37,411 nt of DNA from Gammaproteobacteria bacterium (GCA_018698975.1 JABIPQ010000102.1:1-37411), one strand, 5' to 3'; positions 1 through 9,224 are shown, counted from the stretch's first letter. A program made the numbers and translations. Notes: generated by a model not told the origin, from the sequence alone.

Positions 1-1
1 G

Positions 2-1558
2 CCGCTATGGGCAGATGCACTGTTTGATCTCAAGGAAGTCAGCCTGATGGAAACCTGGGAAAGCGCTCAGGCAGCGCTGAATCATGCATCGCAAACATTG
101 AAAGTTTCGTACTCGACTACACGTTATTTACCTTTGCCAACAAGCGATGACGTGGATGTATTAAATCAAGAGAAAACGGCTTTAAAACAATTACGCAAAA
201 ACGCAGAGGCCGACAATCTGTTTGCACTGGCAAAAGAGGGTTTAAGCAATGCCGGCAGCCAGGATGAGCTCGGTCAGGCTATGAGCTCTGCAGCAAGGTT
301 GTTATTTGGCCATGGCGAAAGCCTGTTATTTATTTATTCTGAGGATGCGGACTCTTTAAGTTGCCTGACGGGGACGCCTTCCAGGAATGAATTAAACCAG
401 ATAGTCATTCGCTGCGAACCAGATCGCAGCGTTATTGCAGATTGCTTTCTTGGCAATAGCGCTATTTTGCAAAGCCCATCGGAACAGCAGACAGTAATCG
501 ATAAACAGATCCTGTCATTGCTAGGCACTGATAACTTTTGTTGTGAGTCTCTTGTAAATCCCCATACCGATGGTCCTTGTGGCGTGCTGGTTTTGGGCAT
601 TCCTCTACAACAAATAGACAACTATAAAAAACAAATATCCTTGCGTTACGAGTTTTGTCTGGAGCTTGGGAAAAAACTGGCAGGAAAGCAGGAATTTATG
701 ACAGTAGAAGGTGATGTGATTGCCGGATATGAACGTCGCATTCGGGAAACAATTCACGAAGCAAATAATCCTTTAGGAATTATTAAGAATTACCTGCAGC
801 TGTTAAGCATAAAGCAGGGTGAGGATACTAAAATTCAATCTGAAATCAGTTTCATGAAAAGTGAAATAGATCGTGTAAGTGGAATCCTGGAAAAACTTAA
901 GGAAAAACCTGAGGAAATAGAACAGTCAGTTGCTGTAGATATTAATTCTGTAGTGACAAGCCTGGTAAATATGTTTTCAGGTTCTTTTGCTGCCAGCGAA
1001 AGTATCAACATTGAAACGAGTCTGGACTCTGATTTACCTGAATTAGCATGCAGTGAAAATACAATTCGACAAATAATTACCAATCTTGTGAAAAATTCAG
1101 CTGAAGCATTCGAAGATGGTGGTACACTCTTGGTTAAAACCGCTGGTAATTTTTATATGAACGGAAACCGTTACATTCAGTTGATTGTAAAGGATAACGG
1201 CCCAGGGATTGCGGCAAGCATACTAGACAAACTATTCGCCTCTGGCAATAACGTCAAATCAGGTGCCGGTATAAGCTCCTCGAAAATAAACTCCTCCAAT
1301 ATTAGTACCTCTAATATTAGTACCAAGGGCGGAAGTCACATGGGCTCCGGCCTTTCCATCGTACAAAATCTCGTAGCAGAACTGGGCGGTCAAATTTCTT
1401 GCCAGACCAGGTCAGTTAGTTCAAGAGCCGAATCAGGTAATAAGAGTCACAAAAATTCAGGCACCGAAATAACGGTGCTCTTGCCTGTCTCTGTCAGTAA
1501 ACAAAATACTTCTCTCAACACCTTGACTAAAAATAATAATTCCGCGGACTTGAGTTAA
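2..1558 (+). CDS. Sensor histidine kinase, 5'-truncated by the window edge
   Basis: Predicted ATP-dependent histidine autokinase, probably the partner of the response regulator that follows. The reading frame is open to base 2, so the first ATG (47) is probably internal and the N-terminus lies outside; an HDOD-type N-terminal domain is possible but unseen. Numbering from that ATG: residues 60-215 look like a degenerate GAF-type sensor; the H-box has the candidate phospho-His at H237 (motif IHEANNPLG); N-box near N346-N350 (NLVKNSAEAF), G1 box DNGPGI at 383-388 and G2 box GSGLSIV at 433-439. No membrane segment is visible, so it is likely cytoplasmic. The ATP lid between F- and G2-boxes carries an odd Ser/Asn-rich insertion (about 405-428) that includes a duplicated SNIST pentapeptide. 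The stop overlaps the next ATG by one base (TAATG), implying translational coupling. Confidence 0.85.
   Translation, partial: PLWADALFDLKEVSLMETWESAQAALNHASQTLKVSYSTTRYLPLPTSDDVDVLNQEKTALKQLRKNAEADNLFALAKEGLSNAGSQDELGQAMSSAARLLFGHGESLLFIYSEDADSLSCLTGTPSRNELNQIVIRCEPDRSVIADCFLGNSAILQSPSEQQTVIDKQILSLLGTDNFCCESLVNPHTDGPCGVLVLGIPLQQIDNYKKQISLRYEFCLELGKKLAGKQEFMTVEGDVIAGYERRIRETIHEANNPLGIIKNYLQLLSIKQGEDTKIQSEISFMKSEIDRVSGILEKLKEKPEEIEQSVAVDINSVVTSLVNMFSGSFAASESINIETSLDSDLPELACSENTIRQIITNLVKNSAEAFEDGGTLLVKTAGNFYMNGNRYIQLIVKDNGPGIAASILDKLFASGNNVKSGAGISSSKINSSNISTSNISTKGGSHMGSGLSIVQNLVAELGGQISCQTRSVSSRAESGNKSHKNSGTEITVLLPVSVSKQNTSLNTLTKNNNSADLS
1295..1324 (+). repeat. 15-bp tandem duplication inside the kinase gene
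   Basis: Two adjacent 15-bp units (1295-1309 and 1310-1324) differ at one base and encode SNIST twice. They sit in the Ser/Asn-rich insertion in the ATP lid of the kinase. The unit is a multiple of three, so copy-number change would keep the frame. Confidence 0.8.
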
Positions 1559-3780
1559 TGACAAACAATTCCAAAATATTATTGGTGGATGACGAGCCTG
1601 GCATGCTGGCGAGCAGCAAAGCCTTGCTGGAAACGGCCGACTATGAGGTAGTGATCGCACAAGGCGGAAAAGCGGCAATTGAAAAGCTCGAACAGGATGA
1701 ATTTGACCTGGTGCTTCTGGATATGAATATGCCGGAAGTGAATGGGCATATGGTCATGGAGTTTATCAATGACAAGTTAATCAAAGTGGCAGTAGTCGTA
1801 TTAAGCGGTGATTTTGATTTTAACAGTGTGGCTCGGGCCTTCCAATTAGGCGCCTTTGACTATATCAAGAAACCTTTTGAGTTTGATGAACTGCAGCACA
1901 CCTTGAAAAATGCCTTAAGAAAGCAGGAGGTGGAAAAAAGTCTGTATACATTACGCAAGCAGCTGGAACGTTCTGAAAGACTGCATCGATTTATGGTTGA
2001 AAGTTCTCCGGATATCATTTTTATAGTTGATAAAGACGGCAATTTTGCTTTTGTTAATGATCGCGCTGGGGATGTACTTAATTATAATAAAGATGAATTA
2101 ATTGGCGCACATTTTGCCACCATTGTGGATCCTGATTCCGTTGAGCGGGCCAGCCATTGTTTTCATGAACGACGTACCGGGCCAAGGGCAACCAAAGATG
2201 CAGAGGTCTGGTTGATGTGCAAGCCGGGCAATCGTCCTGGCTGGACAAGAGACAGAATTGCTATTGAACTTAATTCTCTGGGTATCTATGAAAATGAAGT
2301 CAGGAATGAGAAAGGTGAAGTGCAAAATGGAGAATTTTCCGGGACATATGTAGTGGCCAGAGATATCACTGAACGGCTTGCCTCTGAAAAGCTGATTCAC
2401 TTTCAGGCCTATCACGATCTCCTCACCGGGCTCCCTAATAGAGCGCTATTCCATGACCGCCTCTCAAATACTATTAGCAATGCGCGTCGTGAAAAAGAAA
2501 ACCTTGCCGTGCTGTTTCTTGATCTTGATCGCTTCAAGGCAGTGAATGACACTCTTGGTCACTCAGTAGGTGATGAACTTTTAAAACAGGTGGCAAATCG
2601 ACTTAAGTCTGGCCTTCGCGAAGGTGACACGGTAGCACGTCTAGGGGGCGATGAATTTATTATATTACTGCCCCATGTAGAGTCTGAATTAATGGCCAGG
2701 GTGGTTGGTAAAAAAATGGTTGAGACCATCAAGAGCCCCTTCTTCGTTGAAGGCAATGAAATTTTTGTTACTGGCAGTATTGGTATATCCATGTTCCCCC
2801 ATGATGGTGAAACGGCAGATCTGCTGATAAAGAATTCAGATACGGCCATGTATTACACGAAGGAGCAAGGTAAGAATAATTACAACTGCTATAAAAAGGA
2901 TATGAGCATCAAAAATAGCAGGATGCTTAACATGGAAGCTGAGATTCGGCGGGGCATCAAAGAAGAGCAGTTTGAAGTATTTTATCAGCCGCAGGTTAGT
3001 TCACTGGATGGCAGCATTACCGGTGTCGAAGCATTGCTACGCTGGAACCACCCTGACAAGGGCCTCTTGTCTCCAGTATTTTTCATGACAGTGGCAGAAG
3101 AGACCGGCATCATCGTGGAACTTGGTGACTGGATTTTAAATAAGGCCATTTTTGAAGTTAAAGAGTGGCTGGATGCAGGTCTGCCTCTGGAGAGGCTGGC
3201 TATCAACTTCTCCAGCAAGCAGATTGAACAAGAAGATTTCGTAGACAAAATAATCAATGCTTTAAAGGCTCATGATTTTCCTGGAGCCAAACTGGAAATT
3301 GAAATTACAGAAAGCATGTTGATGAGCAATATTGAACAAACGGTAGTTAAGCTTGATGAGCTTCATCGCGTAGGGGTTCAAGTCGCTATTGATGACTTTG
3401 GTACGGGCTATTCTTCGTTGAGCCTGCTGCAAAAACTACCTATCCATCGTCTAAAAATTGACCGTAGTTTTATTCATGACATGGTAGAAAATGAAGACCA
3501 GTCAATTATTGAGGCTATTGCTCATATGGCAAGAGGTCTTAAACTTGAAATGGTGGCAGAGGGCGTTGAAGAAGAATACCAGCTCAGATATTTACGCAGT
3601 CTTAATTGCCCTATTATTCAGGGCTTTTACTATAGTCAGGCTGTCCCCTGTGTAGATGCTCGCAAGCTGATAGAGGATGCCTCTACAATGGGCTCTCATA
3701 TAGACGGGAGTCAGTCCTTGAAATCCAAAAAGACAGCCAGAAGACGAAGTAAAAACAATCTGAAAGCCTCCGCCAGCTAA
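1558..3780 (+). CDS. Response regulator with PAS, GGDEF and EAL domains
   Basis: Predicted regulator of cyclic-di-GMP that takes its signal from the preceding kinase. The receiver domain (about 5-120) has the acidic pair D11/D12, phospho-acceptor D55, S83 and K105. A PAS domain follows (about 145-275; PDIIFIVDKDGNFAFVN). The GGDEF domain (about 285-445) keeps an intact GGDEF at 363-367 and an RxxD product-inhibition site at 354-357, five residues upstream as in feedback-regulated cyclases. The EAL domain keeps EALLRW (491-496), ITES and DDFGTGYSSL, so both cyclase and phosphodiesterase activity are plausible; the net direction cannot be read from sequence. A basic tail rich in Lys/Arg/Ser closes the protein. 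It overlaps the kinase gene by one base and its stop overlaps the convergent spoT stop by four bases (CTAA). Confidence 0.93.
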   Translation: MTNNSKILLVDDEPGMLASSKALLETADYEVVIAQGGKAAIEKLEQDEFDLVLLDMNMPEVNGHMVMEFINDKLIKVAVVVLSGDFDFNSVARAFQLGAFDYIKKPFEFDELQHTLKNALRKQEVEKSLYTLRKQLERSERLHRFMVESSPDIIFIVDKDGNFAFVNDRAGDVLNYNKDELIGAHFATIVDPDSVERASHCFHERRTGPRATKDAEVWLMCKPGNRPGWTRDRIAIELNSLGIYENEVRNEKGEVQNGEFSGTYVVARDITERLASEKLIHFQAYHDLLTGLPNRALFHDRLSNTISNARREKENLAVLFLDLDRFKAVNDTLGHSVGDELLKQVANRLKSGLREGDTVARLGGDEFIILLPHVESELMARVVGKKMVETIKSPFFVEGNEIFVTGSIGISMFPHDGETADLLIKNSDTAMYYTKEQGKNNYNCYKKDMSIKNSRMLNMEAEIRRGIKEEQFEVFYQPQVSSLDGSITGVEALLRWNHPDKGLLSPVFFMTVAEETGIIVELGDWILNKAIFEVKEWLDAGLPLERLAINFSSKQIEQEDFVDKIINALKAHDFPGAKLEIEITESMLMSNIEQTVVKLDELHRVGVQVAIDDFGTGYSSLSLLQKLPIHRLKIDRSFIHDMVENEDQSIIEAIAHMARGLKLEMVAEGVEEEYQLRYLRSLNCPIIQGFYYSQAVPCVDARKLIEDASTMGSHIDGSQSLKSKKTARRRSKNNLKASAS

Positions 3781-5888
3781 TTTTTCACTCTGGCGACTTT
3801 AGATACTGATTTCATCATTCTCACTTTTTTCATCACTTTGGCCAAATGAACACGGTTACGCACCGTTAGCGTAAGATTCACTATGCTGAACTGGGCGTCG
3901 CGGTCAGATGTCCCGATCTTTTCAATATTGCCTTCCTGGGAAGATATTATGTTGGCCAGAGTAGCAATAATGCCGCGTTGATTCTCCAGCTCAACACGCA
4001 ACTCCACAGTAAACTCACCACCCACCGTAGGATCCCAGCGCAAGTTAATATATTTTTTTGGATCGCTGCGAAACTCTGCTACATTGTTACAGGTCTCTCG
4101 GTGCACAACCATGCCCCGGCCCGCACTGATATAGCCGACGATAGGATCTCCAGGGATCGGCTGACAGCATTTGGCAAAAGACATCACCATGCCTTCAGCG
4201 CCACGGATGGCCATTGAGGTCTCATCTTGATTCAGTGGGGTTTGCTTACCTTCTTCGTCAGGGATCAGACGGCGGGCAACAATATAGGCCATGCGATTAC
4301 CAAGGCCTATATCTTCCAGAAGATCGTCCAGCACATCTAAATCTGTTTGCTCAAGTAATCCCCCTATTTTTTCCTTGGGAATATTGGAGAGATGGAAGCC
4401 AAAGCTCGACAGGGTTTTGTTAAGCAGGCGCCTGCCTAATGCGATGGCTTCAGAGCGGCGCTGGTTTTTCAGAAAGTGGCGGATATTACTGCGCGCTTTA
4501 CCCGTGACCACAAAGCCCAGCCAGGCAGGGTTGGGATCTGTCCCGGAAGCAATAATTTCAACAGTCTGCCCGCTTTGCAGGCGCTGGCTGAGTGGTGCCA
4601 GACGCCGGTTTATACGACAGGCGACGCAAGAATTGCCAACATCCGTATGAACGGCATAGGCAAAATCCACGGGCGTTGATCCTTCGGGTAATTCCAGAAT
4701 GACGCCTTTGGGTGTGAACACATAAATCTCATCAGGGAACAGGTCAGTTTTGACGTGCTCAATAAATTCCAATGAATTACCGGCATGTTTTTGCATTTCC
4801 AGCAAATCCTGAACCCATTGCCGGGCGCGGATATGACTCTGGTTTGGTGTGTCTTCTGAAGATTTGTATAGCCAGTGTGCAGCAATCCCGTTGCCGGCCA
4901 TTTTGTCCATTTCTTCTGTGCGAATCTGGATTTCTATGGGCACACCATGCATACCAAACAAGGTCGTGTGTAATGACTGGTAGCCGTTGACCTTGGGAAT
5001 AGCGATATAGTCTTTGAATTTTCCGGGTACCGGCTTGTAAAGACTATGTATCGCGCCAAGAATACGATAACAGGTATCCACTTCGTCAGTAATGATGCGA
5101 AAAGCGAAAACATCGGTGATTTCCCTGAACGAAAGTCTTTTCTCTTTCATCTTGCGATAGATGCTGTACAGATGCTTTTCTCTGCCCAGCACTCTGCCGG
5201 GCATGTGTTCGCGTTTCAGACATGCTTCCAGCGCTGCCTGAACCTGTGTTACCAGCTCTTTACGGTAACCACTGACATTCTTAACTGCGGCATCGATGCG
5301 GGGTGCTCGTAAGGGGTAAAGGGTTTTAAAACCCATTTCCTCAAATTCCATGCGAATATTGTTCATGCCTAAACGATTGGCAATCGGAGCATAGATCTCC
5401 AGGGTTTCGCGGGCAACACGTTTTTGCTGCTCTCTGCTCATCACATTAATGGTGCGCATATTGTGCATACGGTCTGCCATTTTCACGAGGATGACGCGAA
5501 TGTCCTTGGCCATCGCCAGAGCCATTTTCTGAAAGTTTTCAGCCTGTGCTTCTGCTCGTGTACTGAATTCTATCTTGTTCAGTTTGCTGACACCATCGAC
5601 CAGATTTGCCACAGTCTCGCCGAACTGGCTTTCAATGGCTTCCTTGGTAATACCTGTGTCCTCAATGACGTCATGGAGCATCGCGGCTATCAGACTTTGA
5701 TGGTCCATGTGCATATCACGAAGTATTTCGGCTACAGCCAGCGGATGGGTGACATAAGCTTCACCGGTTCGGCGGAATTGTCCATCATGAGCTTGCTGGG
5801 CATAAAAATAGGCGCGACGCACAAGGTCTACCTGAGCATTACCCATGTAGTCTGTTAAATCATGTGCGAAAGTATTAATCGATTTCAT
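3777..5888 (-). CDS. spoT: Bifunctional (p)ppGpp synthetase/hydrolase SpoT
   Basis: Controls the stringent-response alarmone (p)ppGpp. The 703-residue length matches SpoT. The hydrolase domain has the metal-binding HD at H72-D73 (LHDVIEDT) and ADRMHN at 138-143. The synthetase region follows (about 235-345) with KFKD at 290-293; this basic RxKD-like form is typical of bifunctional Rel/SpoT enzymes, in contrast to the acidic ExDD of RelA. The TGS domain (about 385-447) and a C-terminal ACT domain (about 628-700) are present. The ATG at 5888 gives the expected N-terminus. It lies downstream of rpoZ and gmk in the same orientation, the conserved gammaproteobacterial gmk-rpoZ-spoT order. There is no room for a terminator at its 3' end, because the stop overlaps the convergent GGDEF/EAL gene. 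Confidence 0.96.
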   Translation of the reverse strand: MKSINTFAHDLTDYMGNAQVDLVRRAYFYAQQAHDGQFRRTGEAYVTHPLAVAEILRDMHMDHQSLIAAMLHDVIEDTGITKEAIESQFGETVANLVDGVSKLNKIEFSTRAEAQAENFQKMALAMAKDIRVILVKMADRMHNMRTINVMSREQQKRVARETLEIYAPIANRLGMNNIRMEFEEMGFKTLYPLRAPRIDAAVKNVSGYRKELVTQVQAALEACLKREHMPGRVLGREKHLYSIYRKMKEKRLSFREITDVFAFRIITDEVDTCYRILGAIHSLYKPVPGKFKDYIAIPKVNGYQSLHTTLFGMHGVPIEIQIRTEEMDKMAGNGIAAHWLYKSSEDTPNQSHIRARQWVQDLLEMQKHAGNSLEFIEHVKTDLFPDEIYVFTPKGVILELPEGSTPVDFAYAVHTDVGNSCVACRINRRLAPLSQRLQSGQTVEIIASGTDPNPAWLGFVVTGKARSNIRHFLKNQRRSEAIALGRRLLNKTLSSFGFHLSNIPKEKIGGLLEQTDLDVLDDLLEDIGLGNRMAYIVARRLIPDEEGKQTPLNQDETSMAIRGAEGMVMSFAKCCQPIPGDPIVGYISAGRGMVVHRETCNNVAEFRSDPKKYINLRWDPTVGGEFTVELRVELENQRGIIATLANIISSQEGNIEKIGTSDRDAQFSIVNLTLTVRNRVHLAKVMKKVRMMKSVSKVARVKN

Positions 5889-6129
5889 GGCCTGAACACT
5901 ACCATAGGAGCAAACTTAGCGAAATTGCCATGTATGGGGCTTAATGAGTATTTGGGGTGACTAAAGGAATTGGCAATGGGCATGGCCAGTGTGCAATGCG
6001 GATTCATATAATGCCCGCATTGGCGTCTTTTGGCTTCGGCACTAACCAGGTCTTGCTCAGCAACTGTTTGTAGCTGTTTGTAGCGGTTCAGAGTTGCTTA
6101 CTGCTTGCCCTGAACTCAATACAAATCTG

Positions 6130-6495
6130 TTACTGTTCAGATTCGTCAGCATCAGCCGGAGGTACTACTTCACTTTCATCAGCCTCAGGAATCAGAACGG
6201 CGTCCATTGCTTCTTCAATAGAGATGTCAGTGCTCTTTGCCGCTGCCGCCGCAGCATCCACAGCTTCAAGAGATTTCTGGGTTTCTTCTTCGCGCTTGTC
6301 TATCAGTATAGAGCTGTCGATATGGCCCTCTGCAATTTCACGCAAGGCAACTACCGTTGGTTTATCGTTGTCTTCATTAACCATGGCATCTTTGCCACCG
6401 GTTTGTAGCTGGCGAGCACGTTTGCTGGCAATCATCACCAGGTCAAAACGGTTTTCAACATTATCCAGACAATCTTCAACAGTAATACGAGCCAT
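6130..6495 (-). CDS. rpoZ: RNA polymerase omega subunit
   Basis: Small subunit that helps assemble RNA polymerase and forms part of a ppGpp-binding site in Proteobacteria. The N-terminal 65 residues match the family well ([20 protein letters not shown], then ASKRARQL and [10 protein letters not shown]). At 121 residues it is longer than the roughly 90-residue Pseudomonas and E. coli proteins. The extra length is an Ala-rich stretch followed by a very acidic tail rich in Glu/Asp. It lies between gmk and spoT, 136 bp after the gmk stop, with its own good sigma70-type promoter. Confidence 0.95.
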   Translation of the reverse strand: MARITVEDCLDNVENRFDLVMIASKRARQLQTGGKDAMVNEDNDKPTVVALREIAEGHIDSSILIDKREEETQKSLEAVDAAAAAAKSTDISIEEAMDAVLIPEADESEVVPPADADESEQ

Positions 6496-6569
6496 AGTCT
6501 TACCCTAATAAAAAGAGGTTGGTATTCATTCCTGGTAAATAGGTAAAGCCCATATTACCGGGGCCGAGC

Positions 6570-6598
6570 ATTATAAAGGGACTGCTGGCCCAAGTCTA
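6570..6598 (-). promoter_or_regulatory. Predicted sigma70 promoter of rpoZ(-spoT)
   Basis: Reading on the minus strand, a -35 box TAGACT (6598-6593), a 17-bp spacer and a perfect -10 box TATAAT (6575-6570) lie 75 bp upstream of the rpoZ ATG. The bases after the -10 are GC-rich (GCTCGGCCCC), as in promoters inhibited by ppGpp. This fits a gene set that includes the (p)ppGpp enzyme, but stringent control is inferred. Confidence 0.55.
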
Positions 6599-6631
6599 TG
6601 CCTTACAGGTATGAGAAATTGGGGGAGGGTT

Positions 6632-7261
6632 TCAGGAAATTAGTTTGTTCAACAAGTCTGAATTGCTTTTCACCTGATGCTTTATGCTAAGCCTGGCACT
6701 GCGGATCACGGCTTTCAGGTCTTCAAGGGCGGTATCGAAATTTTCATTGATGACGATAAAATCTGCCTGTTCGAAATGTGATATTTCATTAACCGCTTCA
6801 TTCATGCGGGTTTCAATGACTTGTGCATCGTCCTGGCCACGGTTGGTCAACCTTTCTCGCAGAGCCTGCAAAGATGGCGGCAAAATAAATATACCCACGG
6901 ATTCAGGTAATAGGGCCTGGACCTGACTGGCACCTTGCCAGTCAATTTCCAGGATGACATCCTGACCATCGGCCAGGCGTTCCTTGACCCAGGACTTTGA
7001 TGTGCCGTAATGATTGCCAAAAACTTCAGCGCTTTCAAGAAAGGCATGGTCAGATCGCATTTGCTGGAACCGGGCGACGGAGATAAAATGATAATTCTTG
7101 CCGTCCTCTTCGCCAGGTCTCTTGGGGCGGGTGGTGTGAGAGATAGAAACACATAAACCGGAAGCAAGCTCATTGCCCGAAGTATCAAGCAAGGCATTGA
7201 CCAGGCTGGTTTTACCAGCACCGGAAGGCGCTGAAATTAAAAATAATATCCCCTGAGGCAT
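6632..7261 (-). CDS. gmk: Guanylate kinase
   Basis: Phosphorylates GMP to GDP with ATP; cytoplasmic purine nucleotide metabolism. The P-loop SGAGKTS spans residues 13-19. The GMP-binding motifs TTRPKRPGEEDGKNYHF and the segment around FLESAEVFGNHYGTS are intact, and the 209-residue length is normal. The ATG at 7261 places the P-loop at the usual distance from the N-terminus. It is followed by rpoZ and spoT on the same strand, and is preceded by yicC 91 bp upstream. Confidence 0.97.
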   Translation of the reverse strand: MPQGILFLISAPSGAGKTSLVNALLDTSGNELASGLCVSISHTTRPKRPGEEDGKNYHFISVARFQQMRSDHAFLESAEVFGNHYGTSKSWVKERLADGQDVILEIDWQGASQVQALLPESVGIFILPPSLQALRERLTNRGQDDAQVIETRMNEAVNEISHFEQADFIVINENFDTALEDLKAVIRSARLSIKHQVKSNSDLLNKLIS

Positions 7262-7352
7262 TTAAACTCTTCGTTGTGCGGTGTCTGGTAAATCTAGTTT
7301 AACGGTATCACCTTGAAATTAATGTATAAAAACAAGCAGCGTCAAGCACGCC

Positions 7353-8222
7353 TCACTCGATGTTTTGCACCTGTTCCCGTATTTGCTCAATGAGTACTTT
7401 CAGTTCAACAGCATTGAGTGTGGTTTCTGTGACCACTGCTTTGGAACAGATGGTGTTGGCCTCCCGGTTGAGCTCCTGCATGAGGAAATCAAGACGCCTG
7501 CCAACCGGCTCTTTTCGAGACATGACGTGACGGATTTCTTTTACATGGGCTGCCAGCCGATCAATTTCTTCCTGGATATCGGCTTTTTGTACGATCAGAA
7601 CCAGCTCCTGCTCAAGTCGACCCGGCTCTACGTCTGCTTCCAGCTGAGCGACCTGCTCTTTGAGCTTGTTTTGTTGAGCGTTGAGAATATCGGGCAAAGC
7701 AGCACTGATTTCATCGACAATGCCGGTAATACTGTCAAGCCTGCTCTCAATAGCGACTTTTAATTCGGCCCCTTCACGGGCACGATGTTCTGCCAGAAGA
7801 TCCAGTGCACCTTTAAACAGAGATAGCGCCTCTTCTTCGATTACTTTAGTATCCTGCCCCTGTTCCTGAATGATGCCTGGCCATTTCAATATATCGAGAG
7901 GATTGGCTGGATTGACGGCTGTCCCGGTAAGCGCATTTACCTGGTCGAGAGCCTGGTTGAGCTGGGCAAGCAAAGGCTCGTTGATGGGTATCTGGCTGCC
8001 GTCTGACATGTCAGGCAGGAATTTGAGCTGAGCTTCTATTTTACCGCGACTGATTTTATTGCGCAGTAAATCCCGTAAACGGGTTTCAGTGGGGCGGAGC
8101 TGTTCAGGTAAGCGGAAAGCGGGTTCAAGGTAGCGATGGTTAACGGAACGAATTTCCCAAACCAGAGTGCCCCAGGTAAATTCAGCCTGCTTGCGTGCAA
8201 ATGCCGTCATGCTGCTTGTCAT
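7353..8222 (-). CDS. yicC: YicC family endoribonuclease
   Basis: YicC-family proteins have been shown to be endoribonucleases involved in RNA turnover. The family signature N-terminus (SMTAFAR) and the RSVNHRYLE motif are present, and the C-terminus contains the conserved stretch of RLDFLMQELNREANT. I chose ATG at 8222 (289 residues) because family members start a few residues before SMTAFAR; an upstream start at 8330 would add 36 residues of unrelated, mostly hydrophobic sequence. An AGGT lies about 9 bases upstream of the chosen ATG. It is divergent from rph, as in many Gammaproteobacteria, and lies upstream of gmk. Confidence 0.93.
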   Translation of the reverse strand: MTSSMTAFARKQAEFTWGTLVWEIRSVNHRYLEPAFRLPEQLRPTETRLRDLLRNKISRGKIEAQLKFLPDMSDGSQIPINEPLLAQLNQALDQVNALTGTAVNPANPLDILKWPGIIQEQGQDTKVIEEEALSLFKGALDLLAEHRAREGAELKVAIESRLDSITGIVDEISAALPDILNAQQNKLKEQVAQLEADVEPGRLEQELVLIVQKADIQEEIDRLAAHVKEIRHVMSRKEPVGRRLDFLMQELNREANTICSKAVVTETTLNAVELKVLIEQIREQVQNIE

Positions 8223-8351
8223 ATAATAGACCTGACGAATCAAATAAATTGGAAACGAACTATAGCGGATTTGCCAGGCATAATAAAATAAGCTGGCATA
8301 GATGCGAATAGAGCGCATATAAATAATCATAATCCAGTACTAGAGGTAATA

Positions 8352-9089
8352 ATGTCTGAAGTAACTAGACCAAGTGGAAGGCAGGCGAATGAACTGCGCA
8401 AAATTCAGATCACCAGAGGATTTACCAGCCATGCAGAAGGTTCTGTGCTGGTTGAATTTGGTGAAACCAAAGTTATCTGCACAGCCTCGTTAGAAGGAAA
8501 TGTGCCACGCTTTTTAAAGGGCAGTGGCAAAGGCTGGGTGACCGCGGAATATGGCATGCTGCCGCGCTCAACTGGTTCACGAATGGACAGGGAAGCTGCA
8601 AGAGGCAAACAAAGCGGGCGTACTCAGGAAATCCAGCGCTTGATTGGCAGGTCCTTGCGTGCTGCGGTCAATCTCGAGAAGCTTGGAGAAAATACCATCA
8701 AAATAGATTGTGATGTTATCCAGGCCGATGGCGGGACACGGACAGCTTCCATCACCGGCGCTTGTGTTGCACTTGTTGATGCTGTTAATTACATGCTGGA
8801 AAAAAAGATGCTCAAGGAAAATCCGATGCAGCAAATGATTGCTTCGGTTTCTGTAGGTGTCTATCGCGGTATGCCAGTGCTTGACCTTGATTATATAGAA
8901 GATTCCAGTGCAGAAACTGATATGAATGTCGTCATGACCGAGAGCGGCGGGTTTATTGAAATTCAGGGGACCGGCGAAGATGGGGATTTTAGTCTTGAGG
9001 ATCTGAATCAGATGATTGACCTGGCCCGGCATGGCATAGACAATTTGTTTGAAGTGCAGAAAACTACACTGGGGCAAGTGGCGCTTTAA
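8352..9089 (+). CDS. rph: Ribonuclease PH
   Basis: Phosphorolytic 3'-5' exoribonuclease that trims tRNA 3' ends, forming nucleoside diphosphates. It is full length (245 residues) with the family N-terminus ([11 protein letters not shown]), the phosphate-binding and active-site segments [15 protein letters not shown] and [14 protein letters not shown], and the C-terminal [12 protein letters not shown]. An AGAGGT lies just before the ATG. Its stop TAA overlaps the first ATG of a 13-bp tandem array, which separates it from pyrE. The rph-pyrE order is conserved in enteric bacteria, where pyrE expression depends on translation through the end of rph. Confidence 0.96.
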   Translation: MSEVTRPSGRQANELRKIQITRGFTSHAEGSVLVEFGETKVICTASLEGNVPRFLKGSGKGWVTAEYGMLPRSTGSRMDREAARGKQSGRTQEIQRLIGRSLRAAVNLEKLGENTIKIDCDVIQADGGTRTASITGACVALVDAVNYMLEKKMLKENPMQQMIASVSVGVYRGMPVLDLDYIEDSSAETDMNVVMTESGGFIEIQGTGEDGDFSLEDLNQMIDLARHGIDNLFEVQKTTLGQVAL

Positions 9090-9153
9090 TGTAGGAAAAG
9101 CATGTAGGAAAAGCATGTAGGAAAAGCATGTAGGAAAAGCATGTAGGAAAAGC
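9089..9153 (+). repeat. Five perfect 13-bp tandem repeats between rph and pyrE
   Basis: The unit ATGTAGGAAAAGC occurs five times without a mismatch (9089, 9102, 9115, 9128, 9141), followed by decayed copies to about 9191. Each junction reads AGGA-AAAGC-ATG-TAG: a Shine-Dalgarno-like AGGA five bases before an ATG that is followed directly by a stop. The first ATG overlaps the rph stop (TAATG). Confidence 0.95.
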
Positions 9154-9184
9154 ATGCAGGGGCCGGGTGCAGAAAAAGCATGCT
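9151..9184 (+). promoter_or_regulatory. Inverted repeat at the end of the 13-bp array
   Basis: AGCATGC (9151-9157) is perfectly complementary to GCATGCT (9178-9184) across a 20-base GC-rich loop. There is no T-run after it, so it is not a standard terminator. Its place between rph and pyrE is where enteric bacteria have the pyrE attenuator; a regulatory role is only a possibility. Confidence 0.35.
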
Positions 9185-9224
9185 GGAAAAGATCCGGATT
9201 GGGAAGCAATTAAGAGAGTAAACA

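Noticed and set aside
8577-9209. Minus-strand frame with repeated HAFPT/YMLFL peptides
   Set aside because: It is the reverse of rph and the 13-bp array; the repeated peptide only mirrors the DNA repeat.
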